Made by a program: the position numbers and the translations under genes. A model generated the notes under the pieces. The model saw only the letters and a list, made by a program, of their open reading frames with translations. It did no database searches and was not told the origin of the DNA. From contig JBBITW010000015.1 of assembly GCA_037440525.1 (NCBI GenBank), positions 1-32,253 on the forward strand: a stretch of DNA of 32,253 nt, in the 5' to 3' direction. Numbering within the stretch: the first letter of the stretch is position 1; every line of letters starts with the position of its first letter. Below are positions 8,196 to 16,714 of this stretch, piece by piece. This DNA comes from JBBITW01 sp037440525. Lineage in GTDB: Bacteria > Desulfobacterota > BSN033 > UBA1163.

Positions 8196-9971
8196 TTATA
8201 TTTTGAGACCCCTCAGTCTTTCCGTCTCCTCTTCATCGATTAAAAGGGTTTGAGGGTCGATCACCACCCCGTAATCCTCTTTCGCCCGCTCGATCGAAAC
8301 GAAGCCATTGCGGACATCTTTTAAAACCTTACCGAGCGATCTTTTCAATGGATCCCCATATCCTCCACCGCCCCCTGCGATCTGGTGGAAGATGGTCCCT
8401 TTTGGAATACCTCTAATGACATCCTTCGATTTAGGAGAATAGATGTGACCATCCGGATAGATCAGATCGATCCTATTCAGTGCACCTTCTTTCCCGCCAA
8501 AGAGTCCGAATGCTCTTGCCTCTTCATCCACTCCATCTCCGAAGGTCACCCCTGTTACATCTTCTCCATAGATTTTAAAGATCGTCTCTACACCGAGTCC
8601 TCCTCGCCACTGTCCTGCTCCTGCGGAGTCGGTCACGTATTCGTGTTTTAAAAGGAGATGAGGGGTGGTGAGCTCAAACATCTCTGGGTCTTGAGCGAGG
8701 ATACCTCCCGCACAGTTGATCAGGCCAATATGATCGTATCCATCCACTCCATAAGTGGCTCCGGAACCTCCCTTCAGGGCATTGAAGAGGATATCCACAT
8801 ATGGTGCGTTCTTTCTCGGATCTTTTCCGGAAATGGCAAAGGCGAGCATCCGATTCCAACCAGCGGTTACCCTTTCAGGCAGTGCCCTTGAAAGGGCCTT
8901 GAGGATGGCATCCGCATGGGGACCAGTGATACTATTTCCAAAGGTGGAGGCACCTGGAAATTTGACATTGAGGAAGGTGCCCTCTGGTATGTGAATATGA
9001 ATCGGTCGCATCGTTCCATCATTGTGAGGTATATCCGGGTTGACCAGCATGAGAAAAGTCAGTGTGATGGCTGAAAGGCTTGCCGCATAAGGGGCATTGA
9101 CAAAGCCTTCGGTCTGTGGATCTGTTCCTGTGTAGTCAAAATAGATATCACTTCCCCGGACCTGAATCGTTAGAGAGATTTTGAATTTTGAACCCTCATG
9201 GAAACCATCGTAGTAAACGTAGCTCTCGGCCGTATAAGTTCCATCCGGGATTGCCTCGATCTCCTTTCGCATCATCTTTTCGGTGGAATTGAAGAGATAT
9301 TCGATATGGGACTCAATGACCTCTTTTCCATAGCGGTCAAGCAGATTGAGAATTCCCCTTTCTCCAACGACACAACCTCCCATCTCTGCCCGGATGTCCT
9401 CTTCCACAATGCTATAGCGGATATTTGAGAAGATGAGATTCCAGACATCCTTTCTGAATTGCCCCTTTTCATATATCTTTACAGGAGGTATTCTCAATCC
9501 CTCCTGCCAGACCTCTCTGGCCTGTGGGTTATATCCACCCGGGACGGCTCCACCCACATCCGCCTGATGGCCCTTACAGGCTGCCCAGGCCATTAAATGG
9601 CCTTTATAAAAGATGGGTTTAAAAACCGCGATATCCGCTAATTGATTACCCTGGGTGAAGACATCGTTATGGAGGATGACATCTCCAGGATAGATCTCAT
9701 TGCCAAAATATTCGACGATGTACTGACAGACGGGCTGAAGTGCGAATGCGAGGACAGGGATATATTCTGTCTGCTCCAACATCCGGCCTCGGGCATCATA
9801 GAGGCCTGTGACAAAATCCCTGGCCTCATTCAGGATGGGCGAGCGGGTCGTTCTCAGGAGAGTCAATCCCATCTCCTCGGTGATCGATTTGAACCTCCGC
9901 TGCAGGACAGAGACAAGGACCTTATCAATCTTGGGCCCCTTTAAGTGATACCTCTTTTTTCTTAATTTCAC
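8196..9971 (-). CDS. hyuB: Hydantoinase B/oxoprolinase family protein, HyuB-type subunit
   Basis: This is the partner of HyuA and corresponds to the C-terminal half of 5-oxoprolinase. It has 591 residues, a normal length. Conserved features are YPGDVILHNDVFTQGNQLAD, WAACKGHQADVGGAVPGG, FDYTGTDPQ, and the glycine-rich end IAGGGGGYGDPL. The start is GTG at 9971, within GTGA that also contains the stop of the CoA ligase gene; an AAGGG site lies upstream. The coupling suggests that ligase and HyuAB are made in matched amounts. The preferred substrate is unknown. Confidence 0.93.
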   Translation of the reverse strand: MKLRKKRYHLKGPKIDKVLVSVLQRRFKSITEEMGLTLLRTTRSPILNEARDFVTGLYDARGRMLEQTEYIPVLAFALQPVCQYIVEYFGNEIYPGDVILHNDVFTQGNQLADIAVFKPIFYKGHLMAWAACKGHQADVGGAVPGGYNPQAREVWQEGLRIPPVKIYEKGQFRKDVWNLIFSNIRYSIVEEDIRAEMGGCVVGERGILNLLDRYGKEVIESHIEYLFNSTEKMMRKEIEAIPDGTYTAESYVYYDGFHEGSKFKISLTIQVRGSDIYFDYTGTDPQTEGFVNAPYAASLSAITLTFLMLVNPDIPHNDGTMRPIHIHIPEGTFLNVKFPGASTFGNSITGPHADAILKALSRALPERVTAGWNRMLAFAISGKDPRKNAPYVDILFNALKGGSGATYGVDGYDHIGLINCAGGILAQDPEMFELTTPHLLLKHEYVTDSAGAGQWRGGLGVETIFKIYGEDVTGVTFGDGVDEEARAFGLFGGKEGALNRIDLIYPDGHIYSPKSKDVIRGIPKGTIFHQIAGGGGGYGDPLKRSLGKVLKDVRNGFVSIERAKEDYGVVIDPQTLLIDEEETERLRGLKI

Positions 9972-11347
9972 TTTTCACCCTTCACGATTTCAATCAGTTT
10001 CGTTTTTCCTGTAGCCCCTGTTTCGATGCGGATCGATTCAGGTGGAACGAGTTCGATCTCTGGATTGACCCTGAGATTCTCTTTCATGTACGTTTTGATC
10101 TTCTCTTTCAAGGTCTCCCTCTCCTCCTCCCCAAGGCCTGTTCCGTATTCCAGTCGCAATCTGAGAGGCGGCTTTACCAGTGGCCCAGGTTGATCCAGAA
10201 GGATCTTGAAGACGCCGGTCGTCTTTGGATGAAACTGTGAAATGGCTTCCTTGATGGCAGAGGGATAGATATTCACCCCTTTAACAATCAACATGTCATC
10301 CCCGCGTCCCAGGATTTTGAACCGAATTCCGGGGAAACCACATTCACAGGGTTTGGTAAAGATCTGGAGGATATCTCCCAGGACATAACGGAGGAAAGGT
10401 CCGCCCTCCCAATCGATGAAGGTGAAAGCCATCTCTCCAATGGCACCATTGACCATCTCTATCGGCTTTTTGGTCTCGGGATCGATCAATTCAAGGATGC
10501 AGTGATCCGGAGAGATGAAATGCATTCCCCGGTATTCTTCGTCTCCGCAACAGATCCCATGAAAGGCATGGCCTCCTCCCGTATGGTCGAAGACCCTTGC
10601 TCCAAACCCTTTGCGAAGTCTTTCTCGAATGGTAGGAATTCCACCTCCGGGTTCTGCCGCACAGAAGAACCATCGTATTCCCAGTTCACTCGCCTCTTTT
10701 CCAATCAGGGAAGGTGCCTTTTCGATCAGGTACTCTCCGAAAGAGGGTGTGGTGATGATGGCCTGGGGCCTGGTCAAAAGTAGAAAGTCGATGATCCTCT
10801 TGGTTCCGCCTTCCATACCCACAGGCACACAGCAGAGGCCCATCGCCTGAAGACCATCAGAGAGGGGAAGACCACCGGTGAACATGCTGAGGGAGAGGGC
10901 CTGAAGTACGATATTGCCTGGCCTCAGACCTGCACGCCAGTATTTACGGGCATGCATCTCATTAACGACCTTTACGTCATGTTTTGTCAAAGTGTAAAGG
11001 GTTGGGATGCCGGTTGTCCCTGAGGTTGAACTGATTCGGACGATCTTCTCCATAGGAGCACATGTGATCAGCCCATAAGGATGACCGAAACGTTCAATGG
11101 ATTCTTGCTGGATCCTTCGATGTTCATCCTTGGTCATCAAGGGTAGTTGTTGAAAATCCTCAAAGGATCGAATGTCACGTGGTGTGAGGCCTACCTCTTT
11201 AAATTTTTCCCGATAGTAAATGGAATTTTCATAATCATATTTAAGTTGCTTCTTAAGCCTCTTCCATTGAAGGTCTCTTAACTCCTCTTCGGACATTGCC
11301 TCTATCTTCTCATTCCAGAGTTTTCGTGCTTTTCCCCACCTATTCAT
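9968..11347 (-). CDS. Phenylacetate-CoA ligase-like adenylate-forming enzyme (PaaK family)
   Basis: This protein should activate a carboxylic acid as acyl-AMP and then as a CoA thioester. The 459 residues show the P-loop-like SSTSGTTGIPT, the ADHTGG-type stretch DHTGGG, the A8-type hinge GRGDDMLIVKGVNIYP, and the C-terminal catalytic Lys in GATGKTK. The N-terminal YENSIYYREKFKEVG is typical of PaaK homologues. It is slightly longer than PaaK (about 430-440). PaaK relatives act on phenylacetate and other aryl or alkyl acids, and some are F390 synthetases, so I do not assign phenylacetate. It overlaps the VOC gene by 8 nt and hyuB by 4 nt. Confidence 0.88.
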   Translation of the reverse strand: MNRWGKARKLWNEKIEAMSEEELRDLQWKRLKKQLKYDYENSIYYREKFKEVGLTPRDIRSFEDFQQLPLMTKDEHRRIQQESIERFGHPYGLITCAPMEKIVRISSTSGTTGIPTLYTLTKHDVKVVNEMHARKYWRAGLRPGNIVLQALSLSMFTGGLPLSDGLQAMGLCCVPVGMEGGTKRIIDFLLLTRPQAIITTPSFGEYLIEKAPSLIGKEASELGIRWFFCAAEPGGGIPTIRERLRKGFGARVFDHTGGGHAFHGICCGDEEYRGMHFISPDHCILELIDPETKKPIEMVNGAIGEMAFTFIDWEGGPFLRYVLGDILQIFTKPCECGFPGIRFKILGRGDDMLIVKGVNIYPSAIKEAISQFHPKTTGVFKILLDQPGPLVKPPLRLRLEYGTGLGEEERETLKEKIKTYMKENLRVNPEIELVPPESIRIETGATGKTKLIEIVKGEK

Positions 11348-11750
11348 CTTTTACTTCTACCTCTAAGATCTCAATTCTTTCTTCCGGTGAATGGGGAGGG
11401 ATGAAGAAGGCAATCCTTCCATAAACTCCCTTCCGGGGAAAGCCTTCGATCAGTTTAAAGCCACTCTCCATAAGCTTCTTGAGGGTATCATCGAATCCTT
11501 TCACCTCATAACAGATATGATTCATTCCTAACTGATCCCCTCTGAGGGCCTTCACCATAGGAAGTTCAGGATTTCCATACTGAAGGAGCTCGATCTCGAT
11601 CCCTCCTATTTTGAAGATACCGATCTTGAGCTCGGCATCCGAGATTTCGATGGTTTTATCCAGTTTCATCCTGAAGGTTTTGGAATAAAGGCTTATTGCC
11701 TCTTGAAAATCACTAACAACTATTCCGATATGGTTTATTCTTTTAAACAT
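11340..11750 (-). CDS. VOC family protein, methylmalonyl-CoA epimerase/glyoxalase-like
   Basis: The 136-residue protein is a vicinal-oxygen-chelate metalloenzyme. It has the paired beta-alpha-beta-beta-beta modules and candidate metal ligands His7 (INHIGIVV), Glu in IEIELLQ, His in GMNHICYEV and Glu in RIEILEV. This spacing is that of methylmalonyl-CoA epimerases. In context, next to a CoA ligase, it may epimerise or rearrange the CoA ester that the ligase makes. It lies 11 nt after dctM and overlaps the ligase gene. The exact reaction is unproven. Confidence 0.8.
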   Translation of the reverse strand: MFKRINHIGIVVSDFQEAISLYSKTFRMKLDKTIEISDAELKIGIFKIGGIEIELLQYGNPELPMVKALRGDQLGMNHICYEVKGFDDTLKKLMESGFKLIEGFPRKGVYGRIAFFIPPHSPEERIEILEVEVKDE

Positions 11751-11761
11751 TCCTTTATCCC

Positions 11762-13081
11762 TTATCCCTTTCGCATCAAACTGGGTAGATAGAGGGCAAT
11801 CTCTGGGAAGATCATGATGGCGATCAATGTCAGTGCCTCACATAAAACAAATGGAAGCGTGGAACGGATAATTACCGCCATCGAAGTCGTGGGTTGCATC
11901 CCTTTCATCACAAAGAGTTGTAGACCAAAGGGAGGAGTAAGGTTTCCCATATCCATGTTGATAAGCGTCATGGTAGCCACCCACAGAGGGTCGAAGCCTA
12001 AGGCCTTGAGAACCGGCATATAGATTGGAACCGCAATTACCGCGATAGAAAGGTTATCCATAAAACAGCCGAGAAAGAGAAGGGTTACCTGCATACAGAT
12101 CAAAATTAATAGAGGCGGGAGTTTCATTTTGACCACAGCCTGGATGAGGCCGCTGCTTGCACCCGAGAAGGCGAGTAACTGGCTGAAGATCATGGATGCC
12201 ATGATAATGATGAATATAAAGGTGGTCATCTTGATTGTTCCGGAGAGGCACTTTCTAAATACCTCCCAGTTCATCCCTCGATAAAAGGCGGAGAGAAGAA
12301 TTGATCCGATGGCGCCCATGGCTGCTGCCTCAGAGGGTGTGGCCATTCCCAAGAATATGATCCCCACCACTATAAAAATGATCAGCCCAAGGGGAAGTAC
12401 AAAAATGACTGTCTCTTTTAATTTCTTGTTTAAAGGAACAGGAGGGATGTCATAGGGGGGAGCGATTTCAGGCTGGATCTGGCATCGGATCATAATGTAT
12501 ATGGCATATAGGGAGGCTAGAAGCAAGCCTGGAAGAATTCCTGCAATAAGCATTCCTCCTACGGAGACCTCAACCAATGTAGCAAGGATGACAGCCAAGA
12601 TGCTGGGCGGGATCAGCATGGCAAGGGCACCGCTTCCCAAGATGGGTCCAATGCTCATAGCCTTCTGATAACCACGACGCTCCATCTCTGGAATCAATAA
12701 GGAACCCAACATAGAGGTATTAGCAATAGTAGAGCCGCTGGTGGCGGCAAATATCGTTCCGGAGGCAACTGCGAGGAGTCCCAATCTCCCTGGAACCCGG
12801 CCAATCCAATAATCTAAGGCATCAATGGCACGGAGGGCCATCTTAGAATGGAACATCACTTCACCCATCAGGATAAACATGGGTACCGTGAGAAGACCGA
12901 AGGATGTGAGGCTCTCTTCGAGATTGAGAATCAATAGTTTACATCCAGAGACTCCCCCCATAAGAGTCAGGGTTCCGATGAGGTTGGCAAAGAGAAAAGA
13001 GATCCCGACAGGCAATCCCATAAACATGAGGAAAACGGTTCCGCCGATGAGCAAGGATAAGGCCATCCACCATTCCATCAC
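11762..13081 (-). CDS. dctM: TRAP transporter large permease (DctM family), second system
   Basis: This is the large permease of the second TRAP system, 439 residues with about twelve membrane segments. Typical motifs are PMFILMGEVMFHS, SGSTIANTSMLGSLLIPEMERRGY and GALAMLIPPSILAVILA. The first in-frame start is GTG at 13081, which shares a base with the dctQ stop codon; an ATG immediately follows at 13078 and is equally likely, with GGAAG upstream. It is clearly diverged from the first system's DctM, so this is not a recent duplication. Confidence 0.94.
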   Translation of the reverse strand: MMEWWMALSLLIGGTVFLMFMGLPVGISFLFANLIGTLTLMGGVSGCKLLILNLEESLTSFGLLTVPMFILMGEVMFHSKMALRAIDALDYWIGRVPGRLGLLAVASGTIFAATSGSTIANTSMLGSLLIPEMERRGYQKAMSIGPILGSGALAMLIPPSILAVILATLVEVSVGGMLIAGILPGLLLASLYAIYIMIRCQIQPEIAPPYDIPPVPLNKKLKETVIFVLPLGLIIFIVVGIIFLGMATPSEAAAMGAIGSILLSAFYRGMNWEVFRKCLSGTIKMTTFIFIIIMASMIFSQLLAFSGASSGLIQAVVKMKLPPLLILICMQVTLLFLGCFMDNLSIAVIAVPIYMPVLKALGFDPLWVATMTLINMDMGNLTPPFGLQLFVMKGMQPTTSMAVIIRSTLPFVLCEALTLIAIMIFPEIALYLPSLMRKG

Positions 13082-13575
13082 TATATTCTTCCGGATTCAT
13101 CCCTTAGCTTTTGGTAGTAACTAACCATCTGTCTGAAAAATTGGATCGTAAAGAAGAATCCTCCAATTGGAATAATCATCAGGATGAGGAACATGGGCGT
13201 CTTTAAGGACTCCAGGGCAGGAACCCCCCTTCTAAAATAATCCCATGTGACCTCCCCTCCAAAACAGGTATAAACCAACATCACCATCCCACCTAAAAAG
13301 GAGGTGATGACATTGAGTCCCTTTCTCGTCCTTTCCTTGAAATGGTTGATCAATATATCAACCCGAATATGGCCTTCCTCTTTTAATACGAAGCCAGCCC
13401 CTAAAAAAGGGATATAGAGCATTATATATTCTGTAATCTCAAGCATCCAGTGGATGGGTCGGTTAAAACAGTATCGCAGAATTACATCCATACATGTTCC
13501 GACTGTTGAAAACATCAGAAGGCCCCCTGCCACCCAAAAGAGAATGACCAAAATCCTGTCAAATATCTTTCCCAT
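13081..13575 (-). CDS. dctQ: TRAP transporter small permease (DctQ family), second system
   Basis: The small permease has 164 residues, four hydrophobic segments and the DctQ signature DVILRYCFNRPIHWMLEITEY followed by LKEEGHIRVDIL. It lies 30 nt after dctP across a stem-loop, and is directly coupled to dctM. Confidence 0.92.
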   Translation of the reverse strand: MGKIFDRILVILFWVAGGLLMFSTVGTCMDVILRYCFNRPIHWMLEITEYIMLYIPFLGAGFVLKEEGHIRVDILINHFKERTRKGLNVITSFLGGMVMLVYTCFGGEVTWDYFRRGVPALESLKTPMFLILMIIPIGGFFFTIQFFRQMVSYYQKLRDESGRI

Positions 13576-13604
13576 CTTTTATCTACTCAAACTCTTCCTT
13601 ACCC

Positions 13605-13643
13605 TTCACCCCTTCTGTAGAAAAGAATGGTTGAAGGGGTGAA
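13605..13643 (-). promoter_or_regulatory. Stem-loop over the 3' end of dctP (second TRAP operon)
   Basis: TTCACCCCTT (13605-13614) and AAGGGGTGAA (13634-13643) are perfect 10-bp inverted repeats with a 19-nt loop that includes the last dctP codons; the dctP stop codon lies within one arm. No U tract follows. Position and likely role match the hairpin between dctP and dctQ of the first TRAP operon, although the sequences differ. Confidence 0.5.
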
Positions 13644-14613
13644 ATTGAAAATTAAGTTTTTTCAGTTTTGGACCGAGTTCTGGAGCTTTTTTGAAGACCT
13701 CATCCCAACCTGCATTGTAAGCTAAGTCTATATACCATTTTGTATCCTCTGGGCTGAATTTGATCAATTTCATTCCTTTGGCCTGCATGGCCTTCAGTTC
13801 TTTTTCGCCTAATTCTTCAAAGATCTTTGTAAATTTTGCCTCATTTTCCATCATGATATCAGCCATCAGCGTCTGCATCGGTTTCGGGAGTCTATTCCAG
13901 GTGTCCAGGTAGATCAGTGTCTCGAGATTCATCGAATAGATCCTTGGTTCAATGATATACTTACATACCTCTGGCCATCCCATGGAGATATTTCCCAAGA
14001 CGCACCAGGCATAACCATCCACTACACCGCGCTCAAGAGCGGTATAGACCTCTGATCCAGGCAGTGTGATGGGAACAGCTCCCAAAGCTTTCACAAAGGG
14101 TTCATAGGTGGCTGAGGTGCGAATCTTCTGGCCAGCCATCTCCTGCGGCTTCTTCACCGCTTTATTGGTGAAGATATGGAACCAGACCCCGTGTTCGGGT
14201 CTGCCAAGGTAAAAGAGATTGTGTTTCTTCAAGAGATCGACTCTTAAATTGTAATATCCACTCTTTCTTTCTTGAGGTGGAGTGAGACGACTCAGGTGAG
14301 TGTAGGCCGCTCCAGTAACGGTTCCACCGTAGTAAGCCTCACATCCGAAAATGATATCCACCACGCCTGTCCTTGCCGCTTCAAATTGTTTAAAGGCAGG
14401 GATGGCCTCTGGGCCTCCCACAAACTTAATAACCACTTCACCCTTCGATTTCTTATTGACTTCTTCCACAAAGGCCCACCAGGCAGTGAGGTTCACATCA
14501 TCCTTTGGAAGAAAGGTAGCCATCTTTAGCTCCACTGCCTGAAGGGAAGCTTTCATAACACTGAAGGTCAGGCTCATTATTATTATCAATAGAGTTATTA
14601 TTATCTTCTTCAT
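13606..14613 (-). CDS. dctP: TRAP transporter substrate-binding protein (DctP family), second system
   Basis: The 335-residue periplasmic receptor has a signal peptide (MKKIIIT then a hydrophobic stretch, likely cut near AVELK at about residue 26). It shows FVGGPEAIPAFKQFEAARTG, the substrate-carboxylate motif GQKIRTSATYEPF, and PGSEVYTALERGVVDGYAW. A very strong GGAGGAGG site precedes the ATG. The 108-nt gap upstream (14614-14721) is the longest in the operon, so an internal promoter is possible. Location in the operon implies that it delivers the substrate of the downstream CoA ligase/HyuAB enzymes. Confidence 0.92.
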   Translation of the reverse strand: MKKIIITLLIIIMSLTFSVMKASLQAVELKMATFLPKDDVNLTAWWAFVEEVNKKSKGEVVIKFVGGPEAIPAFKQFEAARTGVVDIIFGCEAYYGGTVTGAAYTHLSRLTPPQERKSGYYNLRVDLLKKHNLFYLGRPEHGVWFHIFTNKAVKKPQEMAGQKIRTSATYEPFVKALGAVPITLPGSEVYTALERGVVDGYAWCVLGNISMGWPEVCKYIIEPRIYSMNLETLIYLDTWNRLPKPMQTLMADIMMENEAKFTKIFEELGEKELKAMQAKGMKLIKFSPEDTKWYIDLAYNAGWDEVFKKAPELGPKLKKLNFQFHPFNHSFLQKG

Positions 14614-14721
14614 CGTCCTCCTCCTTTCTAATTTATTAGGAATGATTTTTGAAATGAATTCGCCCAGTTTTCTCCCAAAGCTGCTTAAAATCTCACCTCC
14701 TTTTCTATTGAAATCCCTCTT

Positions 14722-15987
14722 TTAGCTAAAAGGCAGGGCTATCCCTTGCCCACCCCAGATAACTTTCCCCGTTTTTTTATCGACCAGGGTAATGGCCCTC
14801 TCAGGACAGATGCCGACGCAGAGACCACAACTCCAGCATCGATCTCTTTCGACCACAATCCTCCTCTCTTTCCTCTCTAAATGAAACACCTGATAAAGGC
14901 AGCTTCTGCAGCAAGCCTGACAAAGACTACATCTCTTCTGATCAATCTTTGGTGCATAAGGTGTATCTGGAGGAAGGGAATAGGGAGCAATTTCCCTCTT
15001 TTTCAACTCCACCGAACTAGTAATCCTTTGAAGCGCCTTCCCTCTAAAGATTGCGATGGATGAATATCTTTTTCTCCTCATCCAGAGAAAAATCCCTTGA
15101 TTGATCTTCTTAAAAATGCCTAATCCTTCCATATAGGCCGCCGTTCCTACTTCAACAAGGGAACAGCCGCAGAGGAGATACTGGAGAGCATCCCTCCAAT
15201 CGAAAATCCCTCCCACTCCGAAAACAGGAAGATCAATCGATTTCAGGATCTGAACCACCCTGGCCAGGGAGAGAGGAAGGAAAGGCTTACCGATGAGATA
15301 CCCTCCTATGGCAGGAGCTCCATAAGGCGCCTCTGTCTCCACATCTATATAGATCCCACTGGGCGCATTATGAGCGGTGATAAAGGAGATGCCTCTCTCC
15401 TTCCAACCCTTCACGGCATCGATCAAGGGTTCCAACATTGGGCTGATCTTAACCCCGAAAGGGATGTGGCAAGATCTCGAGACTGCCTCTATAATCTTAA
15501 AACTGGACCTCAAACCTTTTTCAAGATCGTATTTCATGGTAGGTGAAGAGAAGTTAAGTTCCAACATATGGGCTCCAGCCATTTCAAACCCTTTGGCCAC
15601 CCTTTTCCAAGAGGTCAAATCATGGGGGTTTTCGTAAAAACTGACAATAAGAGGTATCTTATTCTCATTGCAAATATGGGCTATTTCTGGAACATTTTTC
15701 TCCATGACGAGGTTCATTTCCTGGACATGAGGGGAGGCAAGAGAATAGAAACTCCCGGATTTCTTAAAGGCCGGATCGAAATGGTTTAAAGGAAATTGAT
15801 AGGGCCTGAGCCTGATTCTGAATTCAGGGTCTGTGGTGAAAGTCTTTGTGACGACACCACCCACACCTGCGTTAATTATCTTTTTTGTCGATTGACCATC
15901 GATCACTAATTCAGAGGCTGCAGGAAGGACTGGGTTCCTAAAGGTGAGCCCAGCCACTTTAACCTTTACATCTAAATCTGCTATCAT
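14722..15987 (-). CDS. Dihydroorotate/dihydropyrimidine dehydrogenase-like protein with C-terminal 2[4Fe-4S] ferredoxin domain
   Basis: The N-terminal 330 residues form a dihydroorotate dehydrogenase-type FMN barrel (starting VKVAGLTFRNPVLPAAS, with GVKISPM and FGVGGIFDWRDALQYLLCGCSLVEVGTA). The C-terminus has two cysteine clusters, CSLCQACCRSC and CWSCGLCVGICP, as in the PreA subunit of NAD-dependent dihydropyrimidine dehydrogenase. At the catalytic acid/base position the usual NxSCP is NFSSP here, putting Ser148 in place of Cys. No PreT-like flavoprotein lies nearby, so the electron partner is unknown. The start ATG overlaps the regulator's stop by 4 nt. It probably reduces or oxidises a ring compound, but pyrimidine is only a guess. 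Confidence 0.83.
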   Translation of the reverse strand: MIADLDVKVKVAGLTFRNPVLPAASELVIDGQSTKKIINAGVGGVVTKTFTTDPEFRIRLRPYQFPLNHFDPAFKKSGSFYSLASPHVQEMNLVMEKNVPEIAHICNENKIPLIVSFYENPHDLTSWKRVAKGFEMAGAHMLELNFSSPTMKYDLEKGLRSSFKIIEAVSRSCHIPFGVKISPMLEPLIDAVKGWKERGISFITAHNAPSGIYIDVETEAPYGAPAIGGYLIGKPFLPLSLARVVQILKSIDLPVFGVGGIFDWRDALQYLLCGCSLVEVGTAAYMEGLGIFKKINQGIFLWMRRKRYSSIAIFRGKALQRITSSVELKKREIAPYSLPPDTPYAPKIDQKRCSLCQACCRSCLYQVFHLERKERRIVVERDRCWSCGLCVGICPERAITLVDKKTGKVIWGGQGIALPFS

Positions 15988-16670
15988 AATTTGATGTTTC
16001 CCTTCTCTATTTCAGAGAGGATGACCTCTTTGCCCACCTGGATATGTTCATGGACAAGTTTTTTGAGTAACTCTACATCCTTATTTTTGATAGCATCGAT
16101 CATCCTCTTATGATGTTCGATGGAGATCTTCGCCTTTTCCGGAACCCTGAGGATTGCTGACCGGTATTGGAAGATTTGGTCTCTCAGTCCTTTGATGATA
16201 AGGAGGAGTCTGTCGTTTCTTGAAAGTTGGTTCAGGTAGTCATGAAATGCAGTATTTAGGATGCTAACCTTATTCAATTTATTTTTCAGGATATATTGCT
16301 CCGAGTCTTTGATGTTTTCTTCTAACCATTGGATGTCTTCTTTTTGGATATGATTCATGGCCAAACCAACGGCATAACTCTCTAAAAGACCCCTGATATC
16401 GAAAATCTCCTCTATATCCTTTTTTGTGAATCGACTAACGATGAATCCTCCCTTTGGTAAACGGGTGACAAAACCTTCCTGTTCCAATTTTAAAAGGGCC
16501 TCTCGAATGGGAGTGGGGCTCGCCCCGATCTCCTGAAAGAGGCGGCCAATAGAGAGCCTTTCTCCAGAGGCCATCTCACCTGTTAGGATTGCTTCTTTCA
16601 TAAGGAGATAGACCTCATCCCTTAATATGGGTTTGGTAAAGGATTTCAATTTGGAAAGTGGATTTGGCAT
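15984..16670 (-). CDS. GntR family transcriptional regulator, FadR/FCD subfamily
   Basis: The 228-residue protein has an N-terminal winged helix (about 12-75) with the GntR recognition motif GASPTPIREALLKLEQEGFV, and an all-alpha FCD ligand-binding domain (about 85-215) with candidate metal-binding His residues in FHDYL, EHHKRM and HEHIQ. Such regulators respond to organic acids and usually repress the neighbouring catabolic operon. It is the first gene of the operon, coupled to the dehydrogenase gene, so it should control itself as well. The start ATG has no ribosome site and seems to be at or next to the transcript end. Confidence 0.92.
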   Translation of the reverse strand: MPNPLSKLKSFTKPILRDEVYLLMKEAILTGEMASGERLSIGRLFQEIGASPTPIREALLKLEQEGFVTRLPKGGFIVSRFTKKDIEEIFDIRGLLESYAVGLAMNHIQKEDIQWLEENIKDSEQYILKNKLNKVSILNTAFHDYLNQLSRNDRLLLIIKGLRDQIFQYRSAILRVPEKAKISIEHHKRMIDAIKNKDVELLKKLVHEHIQVGKEVILSEIEKGNIKL

Positions 16671-16706
16671 TTAATATATTAAATATCAAATACTAATTTT
16701 TGTCAA
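16669..16706 (-). promoter_or_regulatory. Predicted operon promoter with overlapping palindromic operator
   Basis: Reading the minus strand, TTGACA (16706-16701) and TTTAAT (16683-16678) are separated by 17 bp. The expected start point is about 1 nt from the regulator's ATG at 16670, which would give a leaderless or nearly leaderless mRNA. A perfect 16-bp palindrome, ATTTAATATATTAAAT (16669-16684), covers the -10 and the start codon and is a good candidate binding site for the GntR protein itself. Both are predictions from sequence. Confidence 0.55.
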
Positions 16707-16714
16707 GTCTTTTT

